DNA from: Terriglobia bacterium
GTDB taxonomy: Bacteria; Acidobacteriota; Terriglobia; Terriglobales; Acidobacteriaceae
Assembly (NCBI GenBank): GCA_020072815.1
Contig: JAIQGE010000010.1
Span: 86,093 to 150,092, forward strand
Direction of reading: 5' to 3'
DNA: 64,000 nt
The notes beneath the pieces were generated by a model, which was not told the DNA's origin, ran no database searches, and saw only the letters and a list, made by a program, of their open reading frames with translations. Shown one piece after another: positions 1 to 7,787 of the stretch. Every line of letters begins with the position of its first letter. Positions within the stretch are counted from its first letter, which is position 1. The translations under genes and the position numbers were made by a program.

Positions 1-99
1 GACCAGGACCAGGCGTGTGACCGGGTCCAGCACTTTGGCGTAGATCCAGTGGTCCACGCCGTCAGTCTGTCTGATCTGGACAATGTCCCCTGCGTTCAT
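1..99 (-). CDS. Partial small protein with KOW/SH3-like start (virus-like block)
   Basis: Only the first 33 codons are in the window; the gene runs off the left edge. The ATG at 99 follows a purine-rich leader (GGAGAGGGAGAA) that can act as ribosome binding site. The visible N-terminus carries a GDIVQI stretch followed by a predicted beta-strand pattern, the same GDxVxI pattern as in the genes at 5394-5642 and 6132-7787, and typical of small KOW/SH3-like barrels. It is co-directional with the following leftward genes. No function can be assigned. The reading frame is well supported by the ribosome binding site and the repeated motif. Confidence 0.6.
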   Translation of the reverse strand, partial: MNAGDIVQIRQTDGVDHWIYAKVLDPVTRLVLV

Positions 100-141
100 A
101 AAAAGTTCTCCCTCTCCTCGCGAAGTTCAGGCCGCGGGGGG

Positions 142-675
142 TTATGCCTTGACGATCGCGCCCTGGCTGCCTTGCGCCGGATTGTCCCGCGGGTAGAGCT
201 TGTAGCCACGAAGCACCAGTTGGATCGTGTTGCCCGCGTTGGAACGATCTGTAAAGCTGGCCCGGACCACTGAAGACCTGGCCCACACGTAAGGCTCTAC
301 CAGCGGGAAAGGCAATTGCGCCGTGCCGGCAAAGTTCTCGCCGTTCACGTTGGTAGTGGAAAGATTCCTGCCGGTGGAAGGATCGAGCAGCGACACAGAG
401 TAAATCCCGGTAGAGTTGGCCACGGTAAAGACCCATTCAAAGTCCGCGTCCTGGTCAATCTGCTGCTGGACAGGCAAGCCGGCCTGCAGGGCGGTAAGGA
501 CCGCGTTGGGCAATACCAGGTCATAAGGCACGCGAATGGGCTGTTGCTGGATCACGCCGTTGCCCTGGCAATTGGGACAAGTCTGGAAACCGCCGCGGCC
601 GGTGGGCAGTGCGCCCTTCCCTTTGCAGGTGGGGCAGGTCACGCCGGCTGCCAGTGCTGATGGTGTGGTGGACAT
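142..675 (-). CDS. Zinc-ribbon plus beta-rich protein, possible minor capsid/penton protein
   Basis: This 177-residue protein has two CxxCxGxG motifs near residues 14-39 (CPTCKGKG and CPNCQGNG), the pattern of the DnaJ zinc-binding domain. The rest is about 130 residues of all-beta character with alternating hydrophobic positions, ending in QLVLRGYKLYPR and a short tail. The ATG at 675 was chosen over the upstream TTG (693) because TGAGGAAAAAG lies just in front of it. The beta-rich part resembles minor structural proteins of phages in style; a single jelly-roll penton is a guess from context. It lies downstream of the capsid candidate and the lipobox protein on the same strand. Confidence 0.6.
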   Translation of the reverse strand: MSTTPSALAAGVTCPTCKGKGALPTGRGGFQTCPNCQGNGVIQQQPIRVPYDLVLPNAVLTALQAGLPVQQQIDQDADFEWVFTVANSTGIYSVSLLDPSTGRNLSTTNVNGENFAGTAQLPFPLVEPYVWARSSVVRASFTDRSNAGNTIQLVLRGYKLYPRDNPAQGSQGAIVKA

Positions 676-751
676 AAATGTCTTTTTCCTCAAATCTCAA
701 AAGAGTCTGCAAACTCCAGGGCCTTACCGGCCCTGGAGCTAAAGCGTTTTC

Positions 752-1594
752 TTAAAAGCCAGCAGCGGCGATCGCCGCGTCTGGGTTTTTGTAGCCCATG
801 CTGAGCAATTCCTGGCGCGCGTAATCGCGGTTCAAGAATTGACGCATCTCATCGCGTGACACGTGCGCGATCTTGGGCATGGCCTTCACCTGTTTACTGT
901 TGGCGTGCTGCTGCAAAATCCCCAGCGTCACGTGCAAGCCGGTGCTAAACAAGGCGATCCACATGGACGCCTTTTGTTGCGCGATGGGATTTTTGATTTT
1001 CAGCGTAGCGAGCGCGGCCTGGTCCACCTGCGCGGTGAACGCATCGGCCCCGTTCAGCAACGCCTGGTAGGCATCTGCGCCTGGGTTGGCCAGGTAGGTG
1101 TCGCACGCCGCGGTGAGCTTATCCAGCGCCGGCCCGGCGCCATCCACCAGAGGCTGGAGAACGCCGGCAATGTCGGGATCTAAAACCCGCACCTCTCCGA
1201 CAATCATCTGCGCCTGGGGCAGCAAAGCCTTGGCAGTCTTTAGCCCGCCCTCTACCCGCTGGACCGCGGCCACGGTTTGGGCCTGGCTATACGTGCAGCC
1301 CGTTGTGGCGATTGGCACAACGATCAGCGCAGCGCACAGGAATAAAGATAGGCTGGACTTGGCCACGTTCGCCGCGGAAGGCAGCGCGCCGGGCGACGGC
1401 ATCCAGTGATTGAAGATCGCGCCGGTGGCCACCACGACCGTGGACCACGCGGGATGCGTCGTCACGAACTGGACAAGGTATTTTTGTATCTCAGGAGAGA
1501 GCGCGGTGAGCACCGTCCCCAGCAATGGCAGCAAAGATGGAAGCAGCTTCTTGAAATTCGCGTTTCGGGTTCTCCCGGCCGCAAAAGCGGCCAA
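752..1594 (-). CDS. Membrane/lipobox protein with UBA-like C-terminus
   Basis: Up to 280 residues, no recognised family. Hydrophobic stretches lie near residues 18-33 and 50-62. A third segment near 80-100 ends in PIATTGC, which looks like a lipobox, although it is internal if the TTG at 1594 is the true start. The middle is alanine-rich and helical. The C-terminus has RDEMRQFLNR and then LLSMGYKNPDAA, which resembles a UBA or RuvA domain III helix pair. The start is uncertain because there is no in-frame ATG near the 5' end; a later start giving a plain lipoprotein is possible. A strong palindrome (1619-1648) separates it from the upstream capsid candidate. Confidence 0.55.
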   Translation of the reverse strand: MAAFAAGRTRNANFKKLLPSLLPLLGTVLTALSPEIQKYLVQFVTTHPAWSTVVVATGAIFNHWMPSPGALPSAANVAKSSLSLFLCAALIVVPIATTGCTYSQAQTVAAVQRVEGGLKTAKALLPQAQMIVGEVRVLDPDIAGVLQPLVDGAGPALDKLTAACDTYLANPGADAYQALLNGADAFTAQVDQAALATLKIKNPIAQQKASMWIALFSTGLHVTLGILQQHANSKQVKAMPKIAHVSRDEMRQFLNRDYARQELLSMGYKNPDAAIAAAGF

Positions 1595-1618
1595 TTTCGG
1601 CCATTTCTTAAGCCCTGG

Positions 1619-1648
1619 GCGCCCGGCGCAAACGTTTGCGCCGGGCGC
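1619..1648. terminator. Perfect 30-bp palindrome downstream of the capsid candidate
   Basis: A perfect GC-rich inverted repeat with the centre GCAAACGTTTGC lies between the stop of the 1663-2400 gene and the start of the next leftward gene. It could form a 15-bp stem. On the plus strand it is followed by TTTT; on the minus strand, the direction of transcription, there is no clear T-run. It may therefore be a transcript-stabilising or partial-termination hairpin rather than a classical terminator. Confidence 0.55.
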
Positions 1649-1662
1649 TTTTGGGGGTTGTC

Positions 1663-2400
1663 TTACTGCACGGCGCGGAACAGTGTGCCGTCCAGGAACA
1701 CGTGGCTGTAGATCCCGGTGCCCGCGATCGGGGTGCCAGGAGCCGCTACGACGTTCGCGGTGGTGAAGGGCGCGGCCGTCACGTTGCTGATGGTGGGGTC
1801 AATCACGCAGTTGAACTGCTGCTGCTGCTCGATTGGCACTCCGCCGTAAGCCAGCGTGTAGGTGTTGCGCGCGTCCGGCCAGCCGTTCGCGGTCAGCGAA
1901 TAGCCGTTGGTCGCGGCAAACGTGCCCATCATGGACGCGAATGCCCCGCCGCCGGCCGGCAGCCGTCCAACGATGGTGTCCTGGTAGCTCTTCCCGTTCA
2001 CGTTGAATTGGAAGAAGCATTCCATGTACTTTTCCAGATCGTTGCCGACTACGTTGCCCTCAGTGAACACGCTGATAGCGCGAACAATGTGCTTGTTGGG
2101 CGCCTGCAACACTCCGGCCAGGATCTGGCTGGTGTGCGCCGGCGTTTTCACAAAGCCAGCGACGCCGCCAAAGTTGTACGTCTGCCCTTGCGGGACAGCG
2201 AACAGCGTCAGCTTGACGGTGGCCGTGTTGAGCGCGACCGCGTAGATGTCATAGAGGGCCTGGGTGATTCCTTCCAGGTAGCCCGCCATGATGGGGTTTT
2301 TCCGGCGAAGCCGGGGACGCCCCAGGTCGAACCCTTCCAGTTCAGGCAGGTGCGCGAACTTGCGCGATGCTTGCTTGGTTTGGCGATTGGTTGCTCTCAT
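1663..2400 (-). CDS. Candidate major capsid protein (double jelly-roll type, inferred)
   Basis: The 245-residue protein starts with a short basic arm and then is almost entirely beta-rich, with segments such as QAPNKHIVRAISVFTEG, FFQFNVNGKSY and the C-terminal VFLDGTLFRAVQ. The length is close to the smallest double jelly-roll capsid proteins (corticovirus P2 is about 270 residues), and the closing LDGxLxRxVQ strand is reminiscent of them. Expression signals are the best in the block: a perfect AAGGAGGTG (2407-2415) six bases before the ATG and a long palindrome after the stop. No tailed-phage genes accompany it. The capsid assignment is inference; other beta-sandwich phage proteins are possible. 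Confidence 0.5.
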   Translation of the reverse strand: MRATNRQTKQASRKFAHLPELEGFDLGRPRLRRKNPIMAGYLEGITQALYDIYAVALNTATVKLTLFAVPQGQTYNFGGVAGFVKTPAHTSQILAGVLQAPNKHIVRAISVFTEGNVVGNDLEKYMECFFQFNVNGKSYQDTIVGRLPAGGGAFASMMGTFAATNGYSLTANGWPDARNTYTLAYGGVPIEQQQQFNCVIDPTISNVTAAPFTTANVVAAPGTPIAGTGIYSHVFLDGTLFRAVQ

Positions 2401-2406
2401 CTCTAA

Positions 2407-2415
2407 CACCTCCTT
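2407..2415 (-). promoter_or_regulatory. Consensus ribosome binding site of capsid candidate
   Basis: AAGGAGGTG on the minus strand is complementary to the 16S 3' end over its whole length and sits six bases upstream of the ATG at 2400. It decides that start over the GTG at 2409, which would overlap it, and suggests a highly translated gene. Confidence 0.75.
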
Positions 2416-2545
2416 CTGAGAGACTCAAATTCGCCAAATGCAAAAACTCTAAAAACTCTCCAGTCTCGGGACCGCGCAACCGACCGATGCGCGATCCAGC
2501 GAGGGATAAAGGCCCATACTCAAAGCGAGGACGTGGCGGAGCCGC

Positions 2546-3280
2546 CTAAGCGGCCCAGCGCGAACCCCAACGGGTTGGCTCGTCTGACGCCGCTCCCGGC
2601 AGTGCCGCCGGCGCTGCTGCTGCCGCGGCCAGTTGCGCCGCGGTGGACTGCGCCGCGGACTGGACCGAAGGCATAGGCGAGCCGCTGTAGCCAGGATTCA
2701 GCAGGTAAGGACCCTGCCCTGACGTAGGCAGCGGGAATGAGTTTTCGATGTAATAACCCATGTCCCCGCTCAGACCGATCGGGAAACTGGACCCGAAGAA
2801 ATTGTTAAAGATCCTCAGACCCGTCGCGATCAGACCGCCGGCCAGGAAGTGCGCGCCGGCTTGCGGACCGGCAAACTTGCCAACCAACTGGCCGCCGATG
2901 AAGGCGGTCGCGCCGTTCAGCACATAGCCGATAACGCCAGTGTTGTACTGAGCGGCCACCAGGCCAGGAGCTGCGAGCGAGCCGACTGCGCCGGCCGTGC
3001 CCCACAGCAGAAGCCCGCCGATTTCGCGAATGCTGCCTGCCCCGCCTGGATTACGACGGCGCCGGAAGCTCTTGCGATGCCTCGCTCCGCCAAACCCAAA
3101 CGGGTTTGAACGGCGGTGACTCGTGCGCCGGTGATGCGTGTTGCCAATCCGGCGGTGAGACTTTCTCTTTTTCGCCACGATAAAAACACCCCCTCCCCCG
3201 CTGAGCTTTTGGCCTCTCGGCTTGTGAACGCGCCGGCGAAGGCCGCGCCCTGAACTTGGATTAACGACTCTGATCTTCAT
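2546..3280 (-). CDS. Basic-tail membrane protein, virus-like block
   Basis: This protein of 244 residues (or 210 if the GTG at 3178 is used, giving a VAKKRKSHRR start) has an extremely basic first third with SNP/RNP motifs, rich in Arg, Lys and His. Glycine/alanine-rich hydrophobic segments follow, roughly residues 85-160, that can form two or three membrane helices. The C-terminus is rich in proline, serine and alanine. A basic arm joined to a membrane part would suit a protein bridging nucleic acid and an internal membrane, but no family is recognised. AAGGGG lies about ten bases before the ATG at 3280; GGAGG also lies before the GTG. Confidence 0.6.
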   Translation of the reverse strand: MKIRVVNPSSGRGLRRRVHKPRGQKLSGGGGVFIVAKKRKSHRRIGNTHHRRTSHRRSNPFGFGGARHRKSFRRRRNPGGAGSIREIGGLLLWGTAGAVGSLAAPGLVAAQYNTGVIGYVLNGATAFIGGQLVGKFAGPQAGAHFLAGGLIATGLRIFNNFFGSSFPIGLSGDMGYYIENSFPLPTSGQGPYLLNPGYSGSPMPSVQSAAQSTAAQLAAAAAAPAALPGAASDEPTRWGSRWAA

Positions 3281-3354
3281 AAAATTGCCCCTTTAAATTC
3301 GATTGCAGGCGTCCCTGGCCTTTTTCAGGTCTTACCCCACGCGCACAACTTCAA

Positions 3355-3561
3355 TCACTTACGCCGGCGCCGCGCCTTGCTTTTCTTTGCCACTGGCAAG
3401 CCAGCGCGCCTGGTGCGACCGCGACGCGCGGGATTGCGTTTCTTCTTTTTCCCGCGGCCGCGCGTGGACTTAAACTCAAACTTCAGCCCCGCGGCCTTCA
3501 GCGCCTTGCGTATGCCGCGCGCCTCGCTCGGGTTCTTTGCAACGATGGTCCTGGCTTTCAT
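3355..3561 (-). CDS. Very basic 68-residue protein, probable nucleic-acid-binding
   Basis: A short helix-forming N-terminus containing AKNPSEARGIRKALKAAG is followed by a tail in which roughly half the residues are Lys or Arg, with a KRNPARRGR motif and a terminal KARRRRK. This composition is typical of DNA-condensing phage or archaeal chromatin-like peptides. GAGGAG lies just before the ATG. It sits seven bases after the upstream gene's stop in a leftward series. No family is recognised; binding to packaged DNA is inference from charge only. Confidence 0.6.
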   Translation of the reverse strand: MKARTIVAKNPSEARGIRKALKAAGLKFEFKSTRGRGKKKKRNPARRGRTRRAGLPVAKKSKARRRRK

Positions 3562-3568
3562 GCTCTCC

Positions 3569-4183
3569 TCACCCCGCTCTGTCTATGCGATACCTTCCGC
3601 CGAAAAAGAATGCTTGCCCGGTGTCCTGGTCAATCAGCAACTCCATCTGCGTTCCCGTTCCCGGCGCGCCGGCGCACTGTGCGATCCAGCCCTCTGCCAG
3701 CCCTTCTGGCCTGATGAGGATCTGCGCCACGGGACCAAAGACCAGAAACCGCGTGCCCTTCAATTGCCCGCGCGCGCGATCGCCCAGCTCTTGCTTGATC
3801 ATCGGCGCCGCTGGCGGGACGTAATCGCCGGTGACCTGCGCCGCGGTGGGAATTGGCGGGACCCACGCGGGATCTGGAATATCAGGTAGGCCCACTCTGC
3901 CATCCGCACGAACGATTGGGTCCAGCAGCAGCAGCGTGCTGCGGTCCTTGGTTTGTGCGATCCGCGGCATCAGGCTCTGGCCTTTTTGTCCTGTCCCGTA
4001 AAACTCCAAACGCACGCCTAAGCTGTTGGCGACTGCTGCGCTGGGCAGCGCGGCGCCTTGCGACGCCTCCAGTACGATCACCCACGCGCGGCCGATCAGC
4101 TCATAGTCGTTGTGCAGAATTCTGTCTTGTTGCCAGCTCAGCGTGCTGGCCGGCGAGTCCATCGTGCCCTGTGAAGTACCCAT
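3569..4183 (-). CDS. Unknown structural-type protein with C-terminal FxGGxYR motif
   Basis: 204 residues, no recognised family, no signal peptide or membrane helix. The N-terminal 50 residues are polar; the middle is beta-rich with several Pro-rich turns near residues 95-125. It ends in IDQDTGQAFFFGGRYRID. That ending is nearly repeated at the end of the 6132-7787 product (KLTKQVLFVGGSYRVE), suggesting a shared C-terminal module, perhaps for assembly or a common partner. GAGGATCTGAGAA precedes the ATG. Three bases separate it from the preceding coiled-coil gene. Confidence 0.6.
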   Translation of the reverse strand: MGTSQGTMDSPASTLSWQQDRILHNDYELIGRAWVIVLEASQGAALPSAAVANSLGVRLEFYGTGQKGQSLMPRIAQTKDRSTLLLLDPIVRADGRVGLPDIPDPAWVPPIPTAAQVTGDYVPPAAPMIKQELGDRARGQLKGTRFLVFGPVAQILIRPEGLAEGWIAQCAGAPGTGTQMELLIDQDTGQAFFFGGRYRIDRAG

Positions 4184-4186
4184 TTC

Positions 4187-4372
4187 TCAGATCCTCGCTT
4201 TCTTCCACTTCGCCAGCTCGCGCTGTGCGTTGCGTAGCTCTTTCTCCTGGTCCTTGACCATTCCCCTTGCCTGCGCCAGCCTTTCCTTCTTGCCCTGGAC
4301 CTTCGCGCGCAGCTCACGGAGAAATAGCCTGCGTTGTTTCTTTTTTCCCGCGAGCGTGAGGACTGGTGGCAT
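4187..4372 (-). CDS. Small charged coiled-coil protein
   Basis: 61 residues, mostly one long charged helix: after a short MPPVLTLAGKKK start, heptad-like positions run through to the end (for example AQARGMVKDQEKELRNAQRE). The composition (about one third Lys/Arg) matches neighbouring basic proteins. The start codon directly abuts the stop of the upstream gene at 4373, as expected for coupled translation. No function can be assigned; a scaffold or spacer role would fit a virion cluster but is only a guess. Confidence 0.55.
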   Translation of the reverse strand: MPPVLTLAGKKKQRRLFLRELRAKVQGKKERLAQARGMVKDQEKELRNAQRELAKWKKARI

Positions 4373-5386
4373 CTAAAACACCCCCAGCAGTTTTGCCGCT
4401 GCCAACCCGCCCACGCCCCAGATCACGATCGCCGGCAAACCAGTGGACGCGGCGAGCTGGTCCACCAGTGAAGCCGCGGCGCCAACTGGATTGCTTGTGA
4501 TTGAAGGCGCGCCACCAGCCGTGATTGCGTTGCCGCTGGCGTCACATGGCCAGGTGCGGCCTTCGTTCTTCCCAAACGTGGTGTAGTGCGTCCAGGCCCC
4601 GGCCGGTCCGCCCGCCGTCCCCATGCCGGGGTCCGCGGCCACGTCGGGATAAAGTTTCCAGTAGGCTTGTGCGCACGCCAGCGACGCCTGCGCCGGCAGC
4701 ATGGCCGCGTATGTAGCTTTTCTTTTCGCGATCACGCCGCGGGCCTCCGCCAAAATGAAGCACGCCGCGTTGCAGTGGCTGGAGTCCTGTTTCAGAATAG
4801 GGCTTACGTTCTGCTGCAAATCTGAATACAGTTTGTCCAGCGACGGCCCCGCCTGCGCCGCGGTGATCACTCCCTGCTGGACCGCCTGGTCAATCACGCT
4901 CAGCGAGTCATTGATCGCCTGGACCACAGCGCAGATGATCTGCTGCTCTTGCTTCACCTTAGCCGCGTGGTGGGCGAAGATGGCGCCAAAGACTTCCAAC
5001 ACTCCGCCCACGGCCAGAACGACCGGCGCCAGCGGCCCGGTTGCGCCCGCGGCGATCGCCGTTGTGGCCCAGGAGACGGCCGCGCTGCCACCCGCGCTAG
5101 TGATAAGCGCCGCTTTGCTCGGCCCGATGACGCCTGAGCAATTCTCCGCGGTGTAGAGCGCGCCTTGCGACATGGCTTGCTGTACAACCTGCTGCACGTT
5201 GGCCGCGGCCGGCGCGCCAGACTGCCCCGCAAAAACCTGCTGCAAGATCGTGGCATCGTCGCCCAGGCGAGTGTGACGCCGGCGCGCAACGCGGCGCGCG
5301 GGGAGCGGCTGCGCCCCAGGGGGGTAAGACCCCAGCGGCAACGGGCGCCGGCCTAGATCGTTCGTGGTTGGAGTCTGAACGTACAT
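4373..5386 (-). CDS. N-signature/C-anchor protein 1 (virus-like block)
   Basis: 337 residues. I place the start at ATG 5386 because the resulting MYVQTPTTNDLGRRPLPLG matches the N-termini of the proteins at 10253-11176 and 8798-9511, and because the preceding gene ends at 5394. After a proline/arginine-rich stretch come an Ala-rich segment with hydrophobic helices near residues 85-135, a helical region with several Cys, a WTHYTTFGKNEGRTW patch, and a C-terminal membrane helix (PAIVIWGVGGLAAAKLLGVF). I see no enzyme motif. The layout suggests a membrane-anchored virion or envelope-type protein. Confidence 0.6.
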   Translation of the reverse strand: MYVQTPTTNDLGRRPLPLGSYPPGAQPLPARRVARRRHTRLGDDATILQQVFAGQSGAPAAANVQQVVQQAMSQGALYTAENCSGVIGPSKAALITSAGGSAAVSWATTAIAAGATGPLAPVVLAVGGVLEVFGAIFAHHAAKVKQEQQIICAVVQAINDSLSVIDQAVQQGVITAAQAGPSLDKLYSDLQQNVSPILKQDSSHCNAACFILAEARGVIAKRKATYAAMLPAQASLACAQAYWKLYPDVAADPGMGTAGGPAGAWTHYTTFGKNEGRTWPCDASGNAITAGGAPSITSNPVGAAASLVDQLAASTGLPAIVIWGVGGLAAAKLLGVF

Positions 5387-5393
5387 CGGGCGC

Positions 5394-5642
5394 TTAGGGT
5401 TCGACCTCCAGCAGTTTGGGCTTTGCCTGCTCTGCCGGCGTGCGGGGTTCGAGTTGGTCCGCGGGAAACATGACCAAGCTGCCTTCCATCGAATGCCCAG
5501 ACGGGTGATCGCTGCCAGTGATGCGGCATACAAAGTTGTCGGCATCAGGCAGGCCCTCATGGGACACTACTTGTGCGGGCACGCCGGCCAGGTGTGGCGC
5601 TGTGATGGTGACCAGGTCGCCGCGTTTGAATTTCTCTTCCAT
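5394..5642 (-). CDS. Small KOW/SH3-like protein
   Basis: 82 residues starting at ATG 5642, preceded by AAAGGAGCGA, an almost consensus ribosome binding site; the longer frame to 5699 starts inside the HNH gene. The first half contains FKRGDLVTITAPHLAGVPAQVV, arranged as in KOW or SH3-like barrels, followed by a polar half with FPADQLEPR. The GDxVTI motif recurs in the 6132-7787 and 1-99 products. The 3' end lies seven bases before the next gene. Function unknown. Confidence 0.6.
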   Translation of the reverse strand: MEEKFKRGDLVTITAPHLAGVPAQVVSHEGLPDADNFVCRITGSDHPSGHSMEGSLVMFPADQLEPRTPAEQAKPKLLEVEP

Positions 5643-5661
5643 GATTCGCTCCTTTAGCCCT

Positions 5662-6132
5662 CTAAAACGGGACAGCAGTTTTGTCAGTACCTCTCGCACG
5701 TCGAATCCTCCAGATCTGGTCCGCGAACGATGAACGCCGCGCGGGCGACGTGGCCCTGATCATGGCGATCGCTTGCCGCGGGTGCAGATCGTTGGACTCG
5801 CCTTTCAAACTCTTGACCGCCATCATCCACTGCGCCAGAGACTTTGCCGGCTCCGCGGCCGGGTTGTATTCCTGGTCCACGCGCTGGCCGATGTTGTAGC
5901 GTTTCATCAGATACGCCACCAGGATGTTGTGAGCATGGCAGGAGTACACCAGGTTCCTGGGGTCGTTGTCTGACTCCACGCCGTTCAGGTGGTGGACCCG
6001 CGGGTTTTTCAGTGACCCGCAAAACACACACCGCTTGGACTGGCGTTTGTCAATGCACTTGGCCGCGCGGTTGCGCTGCTGGCGATCAGTGATCTCGCCG
6101 GCCGGCTTTCGAGTTTCAATCTGGCATTGCAT
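5662..6132 (-). CDS. HNH endonuclease
   Basis: 156 residues. The HNH fold is visible between residues 35 and 70: CVFC (C35, C38), then VHHLNG (H47, H48) for the catalytic beta-hairpin, NDPRNLV, and a second metal pair in CHAH (C65, H66, H68). HNH nucleases cut DNA with a single metal ion; in mobile elements they serve in packaging, homing or replication. The C-terminal half is helical and basic. Its ATG overlaps the TGA of the upstream 551-residue gene by one base, so translation is coupled. With no terminase beside it, its role here is open. Confidence 0.85.
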   Translation of the reverse strand: MQCQIETRKPAGEITDRQQRNRAAKCIDKRQSKRCVFCGSLKNPRVHHLNGVESDNDPRNLVYSCHAHNILVAYLMKRYNIGQRVDQEYNPAAEPAKSLAQWMMAVKSLKGESNDLHPRQAIAMIRATSPARRSSFADQIWRIRRARGTDKTAVPF

Positions 6133-7787
6133 CAGTTGATGATCCCCGGCGCTTCCACGCGATACGATCCGCCCACAAACAAAACTTGCTTGGTCAATTT
6201 GTCAAAGACCAGGCGCGGCCGTTCCCCGCCCTCTTCCCCGAATACGTGGACCCACTCCAGCACTTCGTGGGGCTTCTTGGCGACGTAGACCACAAACGTG
6301 GCCTCGCCCAGATCCACAAAGTCCTTTTGGGTGTCGGTTTCAAACTGGCTCACGTCAATCTCCAGCGGCTCTGTGCAGATCACGTAAAGCTGTTTGCCGT
6401 TGGGCGAGCTGGCCAGCAGAGCAATCTCTTTCAGGTACTGGTGGGGATCGTCCAGAACTCTCTTGACCTGGTCCACCTGCGGCCCGGTGAGGAATGCCAT
6501 GTGCGGGAGCTTTTCCCAGTGCTGGACTACAGCGTCCGGCCGCGGGTTGATCTTGTCGAATTTCTCACCGTTCACGCCCAGCGCGACCAGCGGCCCCAGG
6601 ATGGTGTAGTCCTTGCGTCGCTTCGCTGAAACCTGAAGATCAAACTCGCCTTCCGGCGCGCGCTTGTGGAATTGCTCGTACAGGTCCTTCGCCTGGTCCG
6701 TCGCGTTGGGGTTCCCCCGCGGTCGCACGTAGCCCTCTAGCTCCGTGTGTCTTTCCCCGCGTCGGCTTTTTGGGGTGCGCTTTAGAAACGTGGCGAGATC
6801 CCGTCTGGTCCCTGGCTTGTCATAGTCGCCCGGCCGCGGGTTCCCTTTCTTCTTTGACACTCTGACTATGTTGCTGTCGCTTGCGATACCCGGCGTCCCA
6901 TGCGCTCCACCCATGTTGAGGACCCAGCCGCCGCTGCTGCTTGGCATGACTGCGCGGCCGGTGCGCTGCTGGCCATGCGGCGTGACGATCGTGACGCGGT
7001 CCCCTGGCCGGATGGCGTCCACCAGGCCGGGGTTCTGGCGCAAACGTTTGCCGGGGTTGCGCCTTAAATCGAACTCGACGCCGATATGCTCCGCGGCGCC
7101 GTGGGTGCGGCCCGATGCCCGTTTTGCGATCTCCAGAACTTGCTGGTGGGCTTCGCCGGTGAATGGCTGGCCGGCAATCCTTATGTCCAGCCAATTGTGC
7201 GCGGTCCCGCGGCCGTGGCCTACTTTCGCCTTGAATCCTGCTGCGGTGAGTGCGCGGCGAACGTTCAGGATCTCCGCCGCGCGTTCTTCCCGGCGATTCT
7301 CTGTATTTTTCTTGCCGGCCACGTGGGCTATCTTCTCGCCCGCGCCAAACGCCAGCCCTTGCACCAGCGCGAGGGGCAGAGGGTTTTTCGCGGAGTGCTT
7401 CGCCAAGGCGCGGCGGCTGTATACCTTTTCCGGGTTGCCAAAGATGATCAGCTCGCCGGGGTTCTTGCCCACGGCGCGCCGGAACAGAGATTCAAAGCCT
7501 TCCCCGCTCGCCGGATGGGGGACCATCTTTTCCGCGACGGGCTTTTTGTAGCCTAGGTTTCCCAGGGCAGATAGCACGTCGCCGCGGACCGAGCTTGCCT
7601 GCGCGACGCCGCTCGGGCGGGCGCGGCGACGTGTGGCTGGCTTCCCGCCTAGTCCGGGACTGAGCGGAACGCCAAACAGCGAAGCAAAGCCCTTGCGCGC
7701 GGCGCCCTTCATCTTGTGGACGATCTTTTTACGCACGCGCTTTTTCTCTGAGCGGGTGAACAGCGGATTGGCGTTGGGCTGGGTCAC
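6132..7787 (-). CDS. Large multidomain KNP-motif protein, unknown function
   Basis: 551 residues from a GTG that overlaps the previous TAG by one base. The N-terminus is basic. Residues around 68-90 (DVLSALGNLGYKKPVAEKMV) resemble RuvA domain III or a UBA helix bundle. An alpha/beta segment follows near 165-245, then a GDRVTIVTPHGQQRTGRAV KOW-like part near 260-300. The last 200 residues are alpha/beta and end in QVLFVGGSYRVE, shared with the 3569-4183 product. KNP, RNP and GNP tripeptides recur and may mark linkers or processing sites. No catalytic motif is recognised. It could be a DNA-associated virion or replication-accessory protein. Confidence 0.6.
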   Translation of the reverse strand: MTQPNANPLFTRSEKKRVRKKIVHKMKGAARKGFASLFGVPLSPGLGGKPATRRRARPSGVAQASSVRGDVLSALGNLGYKKPVAEKMVPHPASGEGFESLFRRAVGKNPGELIIFGNPEKVYSRRALAKHSAKNPLPLALVQGLAFGAGEKIAHVAGKKNTENRREERAAEILNVRRALTAAGFKAKVGHGRGTAHNWLDIRIAGQPFTGEAHQQVLEIAKRASGRTHGAAEHIGVEFDLRRNPGKRLRQNPGLVDAIRPGDRVTIVTPHGQQRTGRAVMPSSSGGWVLNMGGAHGTPGIASDSNIVRVSKKKGNPRPGDYDKPGTRRDLATFLKRTPKSRRGERHTELEGYVRPRGNPNATDQAKDLYEQFHKRAPEGEFDLQVSAKRRKDYTILGPLVALGVNGEKFDKINPRPDAVVQHWEKLPHMAFLTGPQVDQVKRVLDDPHQYLKEIALLASSPNGKQLYVICTEPLEIDVSQFETDTQKDFVDLGEATFVVYVAKKPHEVLEWVHVFGEEGGERPRLVFDKLTKQVLFVGGSYRVEAPGIIN

